From the NCBI GenBank assembly GCA_025655555.1, contig JAHXIQ010000002.1:682001-746000 (forward strand): a DNA stretch of 64,000 bases. The letters run 5' to 3'. The notes under the pieces are model-generated. The model was not told the origin of the DNA. It saw nothing but the letters and a program-made list of their open reading frames with translations, and did not search any database. Below, piece after piece: positions 57,190-64,000 of this stretch. Source of the stretch: Candidatus Thiodiazotropha sp. (ex Myrtea sp. 'scaly one' KF741663) (GTDB lineage: Bacteria; Pseudomonadota; Gammaproteobacteria; Chromatiales; Chromatiaceae). The position numbers and the translations under genes are program-made. Each line of letters opens with the position of its first letter. The first letter of the stretch is position 1.

Positions 57190-59352
57190 ATGATAAGTTT
57201 GAGAAATTCACTGGCAGCACTCGCATTGATGCTTCCTGTTGGGGTTCAGGCGGGTATCTGGCAGGATCTGACACCGCCGGGGCAGATGGCCAAGGCGATC
57301 AATCAGACGCCTGTCTACTATCGTGCGCTGAAGGCTGACCGGCCTCAGCTCGAACAGGTACTGGCACAAGCGCCTATCGAGTTTACCAGCAGTCAGGGTG
57401 CGATATTGGAACTCCCACTGCCCCACGGTGGTGCGCAGCGTTTTGAGGTGGTGGATTCACCGATTATGTCGCCGGCGCTGGCTGATAAACATCCGGAGAT
57501 CTCAACCTATTCCGTCAAAGGCATCGACAATCCCGCCATTACCGGCAGACTCGACCTGACCGCTGCGGGTTTTCACGCGATGCTGTCTACACCGGGCGGG
57601 ACGGTGTTTATTGATCCGGATAAGAGCGGTAACTATCGGAGTTTCTACAAGCAGGATTTTGTCACCGCCAGTGAGGGCGCGACGGCCGATCATGTCTGTA
57701 GGTTGGGTGAACTGGGGTCAGGTGCGGTAGATTTCCACCAACCTTCCGTAACAACGGCGCTGCGTACTGTCAGTAGCAACCAACGGCGGGTTTATCGTTT
57801 GGCTGTTGCAGCAACAGGCGAATACACCCAGTACTTTGGTGGCAACACATCGCTGGCCGTGTCTAATATTGTGACTGCGGTCAATCGGGTCAACCAGATC
57901 TACGGACGGGATTTGGCGGTGCAGCTGCAGTTGACAGCAACACTCATTTTTACCGATCCATTCAGTGATCCCTATTCCCATCCAGATGCTTTCACGATGC
58001 TGTCACAGAACCAAGACGCACTGGATTTCGAAGTGGGTGTAGACAGCTATGATCTCGGGCATCTATTTGGCCTTGCCGGTGGCGGTCTGGCCCAGCTCGG
58101 TGCGGCATGTACTAATCTCGATGCACATGGATATACAGGTTTTCCAACCCCTGACAGCGATGTTTTCTATATTGATCTGCTGGCTCACGAGATGGGCCAT
58201 CAACTGGATGCAACCCACTCTTTCAATGGCAGCACAGATGCGTGCAGTGGTCTCAATCGCTCGCCAATCACTGCAGTGGAGCCGGGCAGTGGTTCCACCA
58301 TTATGGCCTATGCGGGTATTTGTGGGGGTGAGGACATTCAGGCGAACTCGGATGCGGTTTTCCATTCCACCAGTATCCAACAGATCAACAATTTTGTTTT
58401 TTCCGGGGTAGGCCGAACTTGTGGCACGCTAGTCTCCACTGGTAACGCAATACCGACGCTGATCGATGCAGGACCTGCAGTCACTATCCCTCAGGGAACG
58501 CCATTTGTGCTGACCGGTCAGGCGTCTGGTGATCCGGATGGAGACACGCTCTCCTATCAATGGGATCAGATTGATGTAGGCCCAACAGCCACAACAGTGA
58601 CAACTTTAGGTACGGATCTAGGTGACAATCCATTGTTTCGTAGCTTTCTGCCGAAGAGTACACCCACGCGCTACTTCCCACGGCTCAGCAGTCTGCTGGC
58701 GGGAAGTGTTGATAAGGCCGAGACACTACCAACGACGCCGAGGAATCTGAATTTCAGGTTGACAGTGCGGGATGGTAACTCCGGTCTTGGAGATGATGAC
58801 CGGGTAGTCAGCGTCGCCTCTGCGACGGGGCCTTTCCAGATCAATAGTGTCACTCAGGGTGCCGGGACATTGGTCATCGACTGGGACCCGGCTGATACGG
58901 CGTCCTTCTGTAACACACTGAATGTCAGCTTGATGGCCTTTGCAAATGATGGCTCGACTTATTGTGATGCAGAAGACAATCCCGATCTTGATTTAGGAAC
59001 GCTGGTAAACGCATCCGGTAGTGATGTCATCAGTCTACCCACTTCACTCTCTGTAACACGTGCCAGAGTGATGCTGTCCTGTGCTACCAGTGTATTCTTC
59101 GCCTTTTCTGACACGGACCTCACAATCTCTACACCAAATGCTCCAGTGGCGAGTGACTGTAAAACCATCGATGGTGAGGTTGTTGCGCACGGCGGAGTAA
59201 CAACGCCCCCCGCGCCGGGTGGTGGTGTAAATCTGCCGAGTGGCGGCGGTGGCGGCGCTATGTTTTGGTTGACCCTGTGGCTTACGATGGGTGGCCTGTT
59301 GAAGCATCTTTCAGAGAGGGGCCGCCGGGTTAATCGTAACGCGAGAACCTGA
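57190..59352 (+). CDS. Secreted reprolysin-like metalloprotease with GlyGly-CTERM-like anchor
   Basis: 720 residues from ATG 57190 (an earlier ATG at 57121 overlaps gatB by four bases; the later one begins a clean signal peptide, ISLRNSLAALALMLPVGVQA). The zinc site HEMGHQLDATH is the M12B/reprolysin HExxHxxGxxH type (first His near residue 333), preceded by a propeptide-like region. A later PKD-like segment (DAGPAVTIPQGTPFVLTGQASGDPDGDTLSYQWDQ) follows. The C-terminus runs GGGGGAMFWLTLWLTMGGLL then basic residues, like a GlyGly-CTERM sorting tail. A rhombosortase gene faces it 390 bases on. Confidence 0.85.
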   Translation: MISLRNSLAALALMLPVGVQAGIWQDLTPPGQMAKAINQTPVYYRALKADRPQLEQVLAQAPIEFTSSQGAILELPLPHGGAQRFEVVDSPIMSPALADKHPEISTYSVKGIDNPAITGRLDLTAAGFHAMLSTPGGTVFIDPDKSGNYRSFYKQDFVTASEGATADHVCRLGELGSGAVDFHQPSVTTALRTVSSNQRRVYRLAVAATGEYTQYFGGNTSLAVSNIVTAVNRVNQIYGRDLAVQLQLTATLIFTDPFSDPYSHPDAFTMLSQNQDALDFEVGVDSYDLGHLFGLAGGGLAQLGAACTNLDAHGYTGFPTPDSDVFYIDLLAHEMGHQLDATHSFNGSTDACSGLNRSPITAVEPGSGSTIMAYAGICGGEDIQANSDAVFHSTSIQQINNFVFSGVGRTCGTLVSTGNAIPTLIDAGPAVTIPQGTPFVLTGQASGDPDGDTLSYQWDQIDVGPTATTVTTLGTDLGDNPLFRSFLPKSTPTRYFPRLSSLLAGSVDKAETLPTTPRNLNFRLTVRDGNSGLGDDDRVVSVASATGPFQINSVTQGAGTLVIDWDPADTASFCNTLNVSLMAFANDGSTYCDAEDNPDLDLGTLVNASGSDVISLPTSLSVTRARVMLSCATSVFFAFSDTDLTISTPNAPVASDCKTIDGEVVAHGGVTTPPAPGGGVNLPSGGGGGAMFWLTLWLTMGGLLKHLSERGRRVNRNART

Positions 59353-59376
59353 TCACTGTCGTCACAGACAGTGATC
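59351..59376. terminator. Convergent hairpin between protease and lipoprotein genes
   Basis: Perfect 10-bp stem GATCACTGTC/GACAGTGATC, loop GTCACA, overlapping the last codons of both convergent genes. No T-run on either side, so termination is uncertain. Confidence 0.5.
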
Positions 59377-59745
59377 GATCACCAGTCGGTTGTAGTTCTC
59401 TGCATAAGCCTCAGCCGCCTGCAGCAGTTTTAAATGGGTTTCGCCCATCACCATGTCAGTGGAGCCCGGCAGGTAACGGACACCGCAGACACTCTTGGCC
59501 TTTGACATCAATTCAGGCGCAACCCCCGGGATATTCGATCCGCGCGTGGCCATGGCCAGGAGTCTTTTGTCGCCACGGTCGAGGTTCTGCCTGGCATCGT
59601 TTTCGGCATTGGCCTGTTTTAACCACAGCAGGGATTCAACGGCATTCTTCTCCTTTGGCGTGACTTGACTCATGTCTATCTGTTCCCCTGTCTGACAGGC
59701 GGTAAGCAGTAACAGTGGAAAGAGTAATGGAAGGATCTTTTTCAC
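59362..59745 (-). CDS. Small lipoprotein co-transcribed with the rhombosortase
   Basis: About 127 residues from GTG 59745, which overlaps the rhombosortase stop by four bases (GTGA). Signal VKKILPLLFPLLLLTAC with Cys17, then a mature helical domain (AVESLLWLKQANAENDARQN, then LLAMATRGSNIPGVAPE) with two later cysteines that may pair. No family recognised. The ORF-track start at 59796 lies inside the rhombosortase gene. The tight coupling suggests a role alongside the rhombosortase. Confidence 0.72.
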   Translation of the reverse strand: MKKILPLLFPLLLLTACQTGEQIDMSQVTPKEKNAVESLLWLKQANAENDARQNLDRGDKRLLAMATRGSNIPGVAPELMSKAKSVCGVRYLPGSTDMVMGETHLKLLQAAEAYAENYNRLVIDHCL

Positions 59746-60341
59746 CCGGTGACCTCTTGGCGGATAAGCCGTAAATAACTGCGTTCGATACCCCATAATA
59801 AGACGCCGCCGATCCCCCCGTAAAGGTGCGCGTCGACAATTACCCGCCCTTCCACCCAGGACTCACTGCCGGGCAGCGGTCCTGTGAGTTGTTCCCAGGC
59901 GAGTTTGCCCGCAATAAGTAGCAGTCCAAGGACAGACCAACGGGGTTGGCGCCACACCTGCCGCAGTAACAGATAGACCAATACGCCATGTAAAACACCG
60001 GAAAGGCCACGATACCAAGCAACTTCCGGGCTCCATAACAGCAGTCCGGCTGAGGCGCCCAGTGCGAGCGCTGGGAGCCGATAAATACATGATTTTATGC
60101 GCATCTCAGCGCTCAGGAAGAGATGCCATATCAGCCACAGGGCGGCCAGATTCATCACTGTATGTTCCCAGCCCAGATGTACGAAATGTCCCGTCACAAG
60201 GCGCCACCATTCGCCGGTCTGTATGGCTGATAGCTCATACTGTAAGAGATCCTGAAATCTTTCGGGCAAAAAACCCAGAATAGTGCAGATGGCGGTGATA
60301 GCCAGAGGGCAGTGATAGGGTTTAGATAGCAAGCCTTTCAT
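59742..60341 (-). CDS. rrtA: Rhombosortase (rhomboid-type GlyGly-CTERM protease)
   Basis: 199 residues, six hydrophobic helices. Catalytic Ser114 in RGLSGVLHG and His172 in DAHLYGG, with GHFVHLGWEHTVMNLAALWL in the N-terminal part, match rhombosortases rather than general GlpG-like rhomboids. These cleave the GlyGly-CTERM tail of secreted proteins for release or anchoring. A substrate with that tail is encoded at 57190. The stop overlaps the start of a lipoprotein gene. Confidence 0.85.
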   Translation of the reverse strand: MKGLLSKPYHCPLAITAICTILGFLPERFQDLLQYELSAIQTGEWWRLVTGHFVHLGWEHTVMNLAALWLIWHLFLSAEMRIKSCIYRLPALALGASAGLLLWSPEVAWYRGLSGVLHGVLVYLLLRQVWRQPRWSVLGLLLIAGKLAWEQLTGPLPGSESWVEGRVIVDAHLYGGIGGVLLWGIERSYLRLIRQEVTG

Positions 60342-60383
60342 ATGGCCCTGTCGTGTGGTTGAAGCGTGGTGGTGTGCCTTGGC

Positions 60384-61136
60384 TCATTTGACTTGATCCT
60401 GGCTGCAGACCGGGCAGGCTGGGTCTGGCCGCAATCCGATGGTCCGCCACTCCATCTGCAGGGCATCAAACAGTAGCAGTTTTCCTATCAGCGGTGTGCC
60501 TGCCCCCGTCAGAACTTTGATGGCCTCGATCGCCTGAATGCTGCCGATCACACCTACCAATGGCGCCAGAACGCCATTGGCAGAGCAGGTCTCATCGATC
60601 TGGCCTTCGCTGGGATAGAGGCAGTGGTAACAGGGATCCCCCGGCTGCCCTGTGAAAACACTGACTTGTCCCTCCATGCGGATGGCGGCGCCGGAAATCA
60701 ACGGAGTTCGATTTTTATGACAGGCGAGATTGATGGCGAAGCGAGTCGTGAAGTTGTCGGTGCCGTCTATCACCACATCAGCCAGTTCGACCTGTTTGGA
60801 CAGCGCATCTCCCTCCAAGGGATGGTCGATGGTCAGGATCTCGGTTTCAGGGTTGAGTGCCTGCAGGGTATCTCTGGCTGATTCCACCTTGGGTCGACCG
60901 ATACCGGCTGTTGTGTGAACGATTTGCCGCTGAAGATTAGTCAGATCGACCTTATCGAAGTCGACCAGTACCAGGGTGCCAATACCTGCTGCTGCCAGAT
61001 ACATAGAGACGGGTGAACCGAGCCCGCCCAGGCCGATGATTAAGGCGCGGGAAGAGGCGAGTCTCTCCTGTCCCTCGATACCGATGGATGGCAGCATGAT
61101 CTGGCGGCTGTAGCGCAGCAGTTGTTCGTCGTTCAT
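60384..61136 (-). CDS. moeB: MoeB/ThiF-type adenylyltransferase
   Basis: 250 residues. E1-like fold: ATP-binding GLGGLGSP (about 35-42), DLTNLQRQIVH, and structural zinc pairs CYHC and CPVC. Adenylylates the C-terminal Gly of MoaD or ThiS. MoaD is at 20528 in the same window. MoeB is preferred over ThiF because of close matching to the prfA-prmC-moeB order in gammaproteobacteria. Confidence 0.9.
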   Translation of the reverse strand: MNDEQLLRYSRQIMLPSIGIEGQERLASSRALIIGLGGLGSPVSMYLAAAGIGTLVLVDFDKVDLTNLQRQIVHTTAGIGRPKVESARDTLQALNPETEILTIDHPLEGDALSKQVELADVVIDGTDNFTTRFAINLACHKNRTPLISGAAIRMEGQVSVFTGQPGDPCYHCLYPSEGQIDETCSANGVLAPLVGVIGSIQAIEAIKVLTGAGTPLIGKLLLFDALQMEWRTIGLRPDPACPVCSQDQVK

Positions 61137-61199
61137 ATGCTATTAATCCGGCAACCAAATAGATTGTGTTCAGCCGAAGCTTATCTATCTATGGTAAGA

Positions 61200-61235
61200 C
61201 GTCAAAAAAGCCACTGTAGCACTCCTACAGGCGGT
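61200..61235 (-). terminator. Weak terminator-like hairpin after the hypothetical gene
   Basis: On the minus strand CTGTAG-GAGTG-CTACAG is followed, after a GTGGC segment, by TTTTTT. The stem is interrupted below, so it is only a candidate; it would lie between the hypothetical gene and moeB. Confidence 0.35.
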
Positions 61236-61260
61236 TTTGACAACGCGAGATGGTATGGGA

Positions 61261-61671
61261 TCAGAGATATTTTCGCCAATGTTCCGGTCGGTGATCACGC
61301 AGTCCGTGGTCGAGGCGTTGGTAACGGTCGGCAAAAATCTGGCGGGTACATTTGCTGTCAGTCTGGGTGCAGCCGAGGTTGGCGCGTTCTGTGTCTTCGG
61401 TGTAGTAATAGAGCGCCCGCATGAGGCGGTACAGTAAACGATTGTCGAGATGCAGACCCATCGCTGTCAGCCCATGCTCGATCTGCTCCAAACTGAGCTG
61501 CATAAGCTGATAAGTGATGTGTAAATGCGTTGCCGAGACGACTGTTACGCTGACGATGCCTTCAATGTCAGCGAGTAGATGGCTTGCGGTCTCAGCCTGA
61601 TTGGGGTCCGGGTGGAGCTCGACAAAGTGAATGTCCCGGTGTTTCACCAAATCGTGTGGGGTTTCGCCCAT
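61261..61671 (-). CDS. Hypothetical protein between prmC and moeB
   Basis: About 136 residues from ATG 61671 (ORF-track 61707 also open). N-terminal alpha-beta region (HFVELHPDPNQAETASHLLADIEGIVSVTVVSATHLHITYQL) looks like a small ferredoxin-like or heavy-metal-associated fold, but lacks the CxxC metal motif. C-terminus ends in a basic, His-rich stretch (RYQRLDHGLRDHRPEHWRKYL). No known family recognised. Lies 49 bases after prmC on the same strand, so probably in its operon. Confidence 0.65.
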   Translation of the reverse strand: MGETPHDLVKHRDIHFVELHPDPNQAETASHLLADIEGIVSVTVVSATHLHITYQLMQLSLEQIEHGLTAMGLHLDNRLLYRLMRALYYYTEDTERANLGCTQTDSKCTRQIFADRYQRLDHGLRDHRPEHWRKYL

Positions 61672-61720
61672 AGCATTCAATCCTAGTGAAAGCAGGGAAA
61701 TAATCAAGCGGTTCGGTCAT

Positions 61721-62584
61721 TCAGGAGATTGGCTTTTGTCCTTCAGTGACGCGAGGTTGTGCGGCCAGATCTTTGTGAGTCTCGATATTTATAAAGCCCT
61801 GCAGATCAAGAAGTTGCCTGACCGCTTCCGCTTGCTGGTATCCATGTTCCAGTAGCAGCCAGCCTCCGGGGATCAGGTGGTTTGTTGCCTGTTGAATGAT
61901 CTGCCGGATGTCCATCAGGCCATCGCTGCCAGATGTCAGGGCGGAAACCGGCTCTCTGGGTAGGTCACCCTGCATGAGATGGGGGTCATCTTGCTCGATA
62001 TAGGGGGGATTGCTGGCGATAAGGTCATACAGGGTGCTTGCCGGCAGGGCTTGGTACCAGTTACCGGCGTAGAAGTTTATGTTGCTCAGATTTAATTGGT
62101 CCGCATTGTTTTCTGCGACCCGCAGGGCGTTCTCCGAATAGTCACAGGCATGGATTCTCGCATCCGGCCTTTCACTGCCCAGCGCGACGGCGATTGCGCC
62201 GCTGCCGGTGCCGAGGTCTGCAATCATCGGTTGCTCAACGGTCTCCAGATGCAGGAGCGATATCTCCACCAATAGTTCTGTCTCCGGCCTCGGGATCAGT
62301 GTGTCAGGTGTAACGTTGAGCGTTAGCGACCAAAATTCCCGCAGGCCGGTGATATGGGCAATGGGCTCGCCGCTGAGACGCCTTGTTATGAGCGCTTCAT
62401 ATTCGGCAAGTTCTGTCGCGGATAGCTCGTTGTCTGGCCAGGCGTAGAGATGGCTACGGGGTTTATCCAGCAGGTGACAGAGCAGCAGAGCGGCTTCCAG
62501 ATCTGCGGCGGCGCGCTCAAGTGAAGCAAGTCTCTCTGAAGCTGCCTGTTGTGCCAGACGCAGGGTGATGGGGTTTGCTGACAT
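61721..62584 (-). CDS. prmC: Release-factor glutamine methyltransferase PrmC
   Basis: 287 residues. Methylates the GGQ glutamine of RF1 and RF2. SAM-binding DLGTGSG (123-129) and the catalytic NPPY (192-195) are clear, with the N-terminal five-helix domain. Follows prfA with 84 bases between them. Confidence 0.95.
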   Translation of the reverse strand: MSANPITLRLAQQAASERLASLERAAADLEAALLLCHLLDKPRSHLYAWPDNELSATELAEYEALITRRLSGEPIAHITGLREFWSLTLNVTPDTLIPRPETELLVEISLLHLETVEQPMIADLGTGSGAIAVALGSERPDARIHACDYSENALRVAENNADQLNLSNINFYAGNWYQALPASTLYDLIASNPPYIEQDDPHLMQGDLPREPVSALTSGSDGLMDIRQIIQQATNHLIPGGWLLLEHGYQQAEAVRQLLDLQGFINIETHKDLAAQPRVTEGQKPIS

Positions 62585-62668
62585 AGATTTTCAACAATGG
62601 CCTATTCAAGGTGCCGGGATAATAAGATCTCTATGTCTCCTCACGATGAGGTGAGGGAGCGATCCGGT

Positions 62669-63751
62669 TTATTCGTTCTCGCCCATGGCGGCCAATTGCT
62701 CTACCTGGTGCTCTCGCAACAGGGGTTCGATAACCTGATCCAATACGCCGGTCATCACCTCATCGAGCTTGTAGAGGGTCAGATTGATGCGGTGATCGGT
62801 GATACGGTTCTGCGGGTAATTGTAGGTCCGAATCCGCTCTGAACGGTCGCCGCTACCCACCTGGAGCTTGCGTGAGCTGGCCTGGGCTGTGGTGATCTCA
62901 TCCTGTGCCTGAGAGAGTAACTTGGCCTGAAGGAGTGACATGGCCCTGGCCTTGTTTTTGTGCTGGGAACGTTCATCCTGACACTCCACCACGATCCCGC
63001 TGGGCAGATGGGTGATGCGAACTGCCGAGTCGGTCTTGTTGACATGCTGTCCGCCGGCGCCGGATGCGCGATAAGTATCGATGCGCAGATCGCCGCTGTT
63101 GATGTCCACGTCGTCTACCGTTTCCGCCTCCGGCAGGATAGCCACGGTGCAGGCGGAGGTGTGGATGCGGCCTTGTGATTCGGTCTCCGGGACACGTTGA
63201 ACCCGATGCGTGCCCGACTCGAATTTCAGCCGGGAGTAGACTGCATTGCCTGTGATGCGGCAGACCACCTCTTTGTAGCCGCCGTGTTCACCTTGGCTCT
63301 CGCTGATGGTCTCCGTCTGCCAGTGATGAAGCTCGGCATAGCGAAGGTACATACGAAAGAGGTCGCTGGCGAAGAGCGCTGCCTCCGCGCCACCGGTACC
63401 GGCACGAATCTCCAGGAAGATATTGCGCTGGTCGTTGGGATCAGGCGGAATCAGTAGTAGCTGTAGTTCCGGTTCCAGGGCGTCACGTGTTTGCTCGGCC
63501 GCGGTCAATTCCTCTTTGGCGAGGGGAGCCATTTCCGGGTCCCCCATCATCTCCTGAGCGGCCTCAATATCGGATTCGGTATCCATATATCGCCGGAAAG
63601 TCTCTACTACGGGCTCAAGTTGAGCATACTCCTGTCCCAGAGAGCGGAACTGGCGTTGATCGCTCTGGATCTCCGGATCGGCGAGGAGGGCGGTAATCTC
63701 TTCGAAGCGTTCGGCGATATGATCCAGCTTGCCGCGCAGTGATGGCTTCAT
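62669..63751 (-). CDS. prfA: Peptide chain release factor 1
   Basis: 360 residues, normal length. Catalytic GGQ in [15 protein letters not shown] (near 235) and the stop-codon recognition PxT-type motif [17 protein letters not shown]. Recognises UAA and UAG. Start overlaps the hemA stop by four bases. PrmC, its modifying enzyme, is downstream. Confidence 0.97.
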   Translation of the reverse strand: MKPSLRGKLDHIAERFEEITALLADPEIQSDQRQFRSLGQEYAQLEPVVETFRRYMDTESDIEAAQEMMGDPEMAPLAKEELTAAEQTRDALEPELQLLLIPPDPNDQRNIFLEIRAGTGGAEAALFASDLFRMYLRYAELHHWQTETISESQGEHGGYKEVVCRITGNAVYSRLKFESGTHRVQRVPETESQGRIHTSACTVAILPEAETVDDVDINSGDLRIDTYRASGAGGQHVNKTDSAVRITHLPSGIVVECQDERSQHKNKARAMSLLQAKLLSQAQDEITTAQASSRKLQVGSGDRSERIRTYNYPQNRITDHRINLTLYKLDEVMTGVLDQVIEPLLREHQVEQLAAMGENE

Positions 63752-64000
63752 GAATTGTTATCGATTTTTTTAAGCTGAAACAAGGTGTTGGCAGCTTCTA
63801 GCAACTCAATCTGGCCATTGAATCCAGCCTGACGAAGTTGGGCGCTGGGAGTATGCAACAGCTTGTTGGTCAACGTGTGGCCCATGAACTGCAGTACCTC
63901 TTCCGGTGATTTGCCCTTGTTTAGTTGCTGCATCGCCTTTTGAATGACTTCGTCACGCAGATTTTCCGCATAGGCGCGGTAGTCCTGTATCAGCTCTACC
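63748..64000 (-). CDS. hemA: Glutamyl-tRNA reductase, C-terminal end (5' end outside window)
   Basis: The frame is open to the window edge: the minus-strand reading begins [36 protein letters not shown] and ends in KKIDNNS. This is the C-terminal dimerisation helix of HemA. The enzyme reduces Glu-tRNAGlu to glutamate 1-semialdehyde for tetrapyrrole synthesis. The ORF-track start is only an internal Met. The hemA-prfA-prmC order is standard. Confidence 0.88.
   Translation of the reverse strand, partial: VELIQDYRAYAENLRDEVIQKAMQQLNKGKSPEEVLQFMGHTLTNKLLHTPSAQLRQAGFNGQIELLEAANTLFQLKKIDNNS

Overview
The window is a dense, gene-rich piece of a gammaproteobacterial chromosome. Conserved synteny blocks include rpiA-ilvA, the 6S RNA between zapA and the 5-formyl-THF cyclo-ligase gene, ygfB-pepP-ubiH-ubiI, mreBCD-mrdA-rodA-mltB-rlpA-dacA-ybeD-lipB-lipA, gatCAB, and hemA-prfA-prmC. 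A two-subunit GcvPA/GcvPB glycine decarboxylase, mixed base composition and many outer-membrane or lipoprotein genes point to a free-living or symbiotic sulfur-oxidiser-type lineage (Chromatiales or near). That placement is inference from gene order and protein flavour, not from a marker search. No rRNA, tRNA, CRISPR array, prophage or intact insertion sequence was recognised.

Layout. 1-6.1 kb: the end of amgK, a strongly promoted porin, rpiA, ilvA, a Lys/Ala-repeat histone H1-like protein, and the 5-FCL gene behind 6S RNA. 6.1-11.1 kb: zapA and a ZapB-like coiled coil, divergent from ygfB-pepP-ubiH-ubiI. 11.2-17.7 kb: a DUF4382 lipoprotein, then a tandem glycine riboswitch with a visible terminator controlling gcvT-gcvH-gcvPA-gcvPB. 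17.8-21.3 kb: a PfkB kinase and molybdopterin genes moaB-moeA-moaD-moaE (a MoeB-like activator of MoaD lies at 60.4 kb). 21.3-31 kb: a small OMP, an XRE regulator, lgt-thyA-folA, AIM24, apaH, apaG, ankyrin protein, coq7, a GlcF-like Fe-S protein and a thioredoxin-like ferredoxin.

31.3-39.3 kb: an Mla lipid-transport operon that lacks mlaC, then trxA, rho, and a murU / GCS2-type ligase / M14 deacylase cluster. 39.3-50.6 kb, minus strand: lipoate synthesis and the whole elongasome/cell-wall block; mreC appears to begin with an ATT codon. 51-53.2 kb: a DUF5666 lipoprotein and DUF6502 regulator sit between mreB and gatC, where many relatives have nothing. 53.8-57.1 kb: gatCAB. 57.1-60.3 kb: a secreted HExxH metalloprotease with a Gly-rich C-terminal membrane anchor, facing a rhombosortase, which together look like a GlyGly-CTERM sorting pair. 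60.4-64 kb: moeB, an unknown gene, prmC, prfA and the 3' end of hemA.

No single stretch looks like an entirely new system. The best leads are the protease-rhombosortase-lipoprotein cluster, the murU-ligase-deacylase cluster, the MlaC-less mla operon, the DUF5666/DUF6502 insertion and the non-canonical mreC start.
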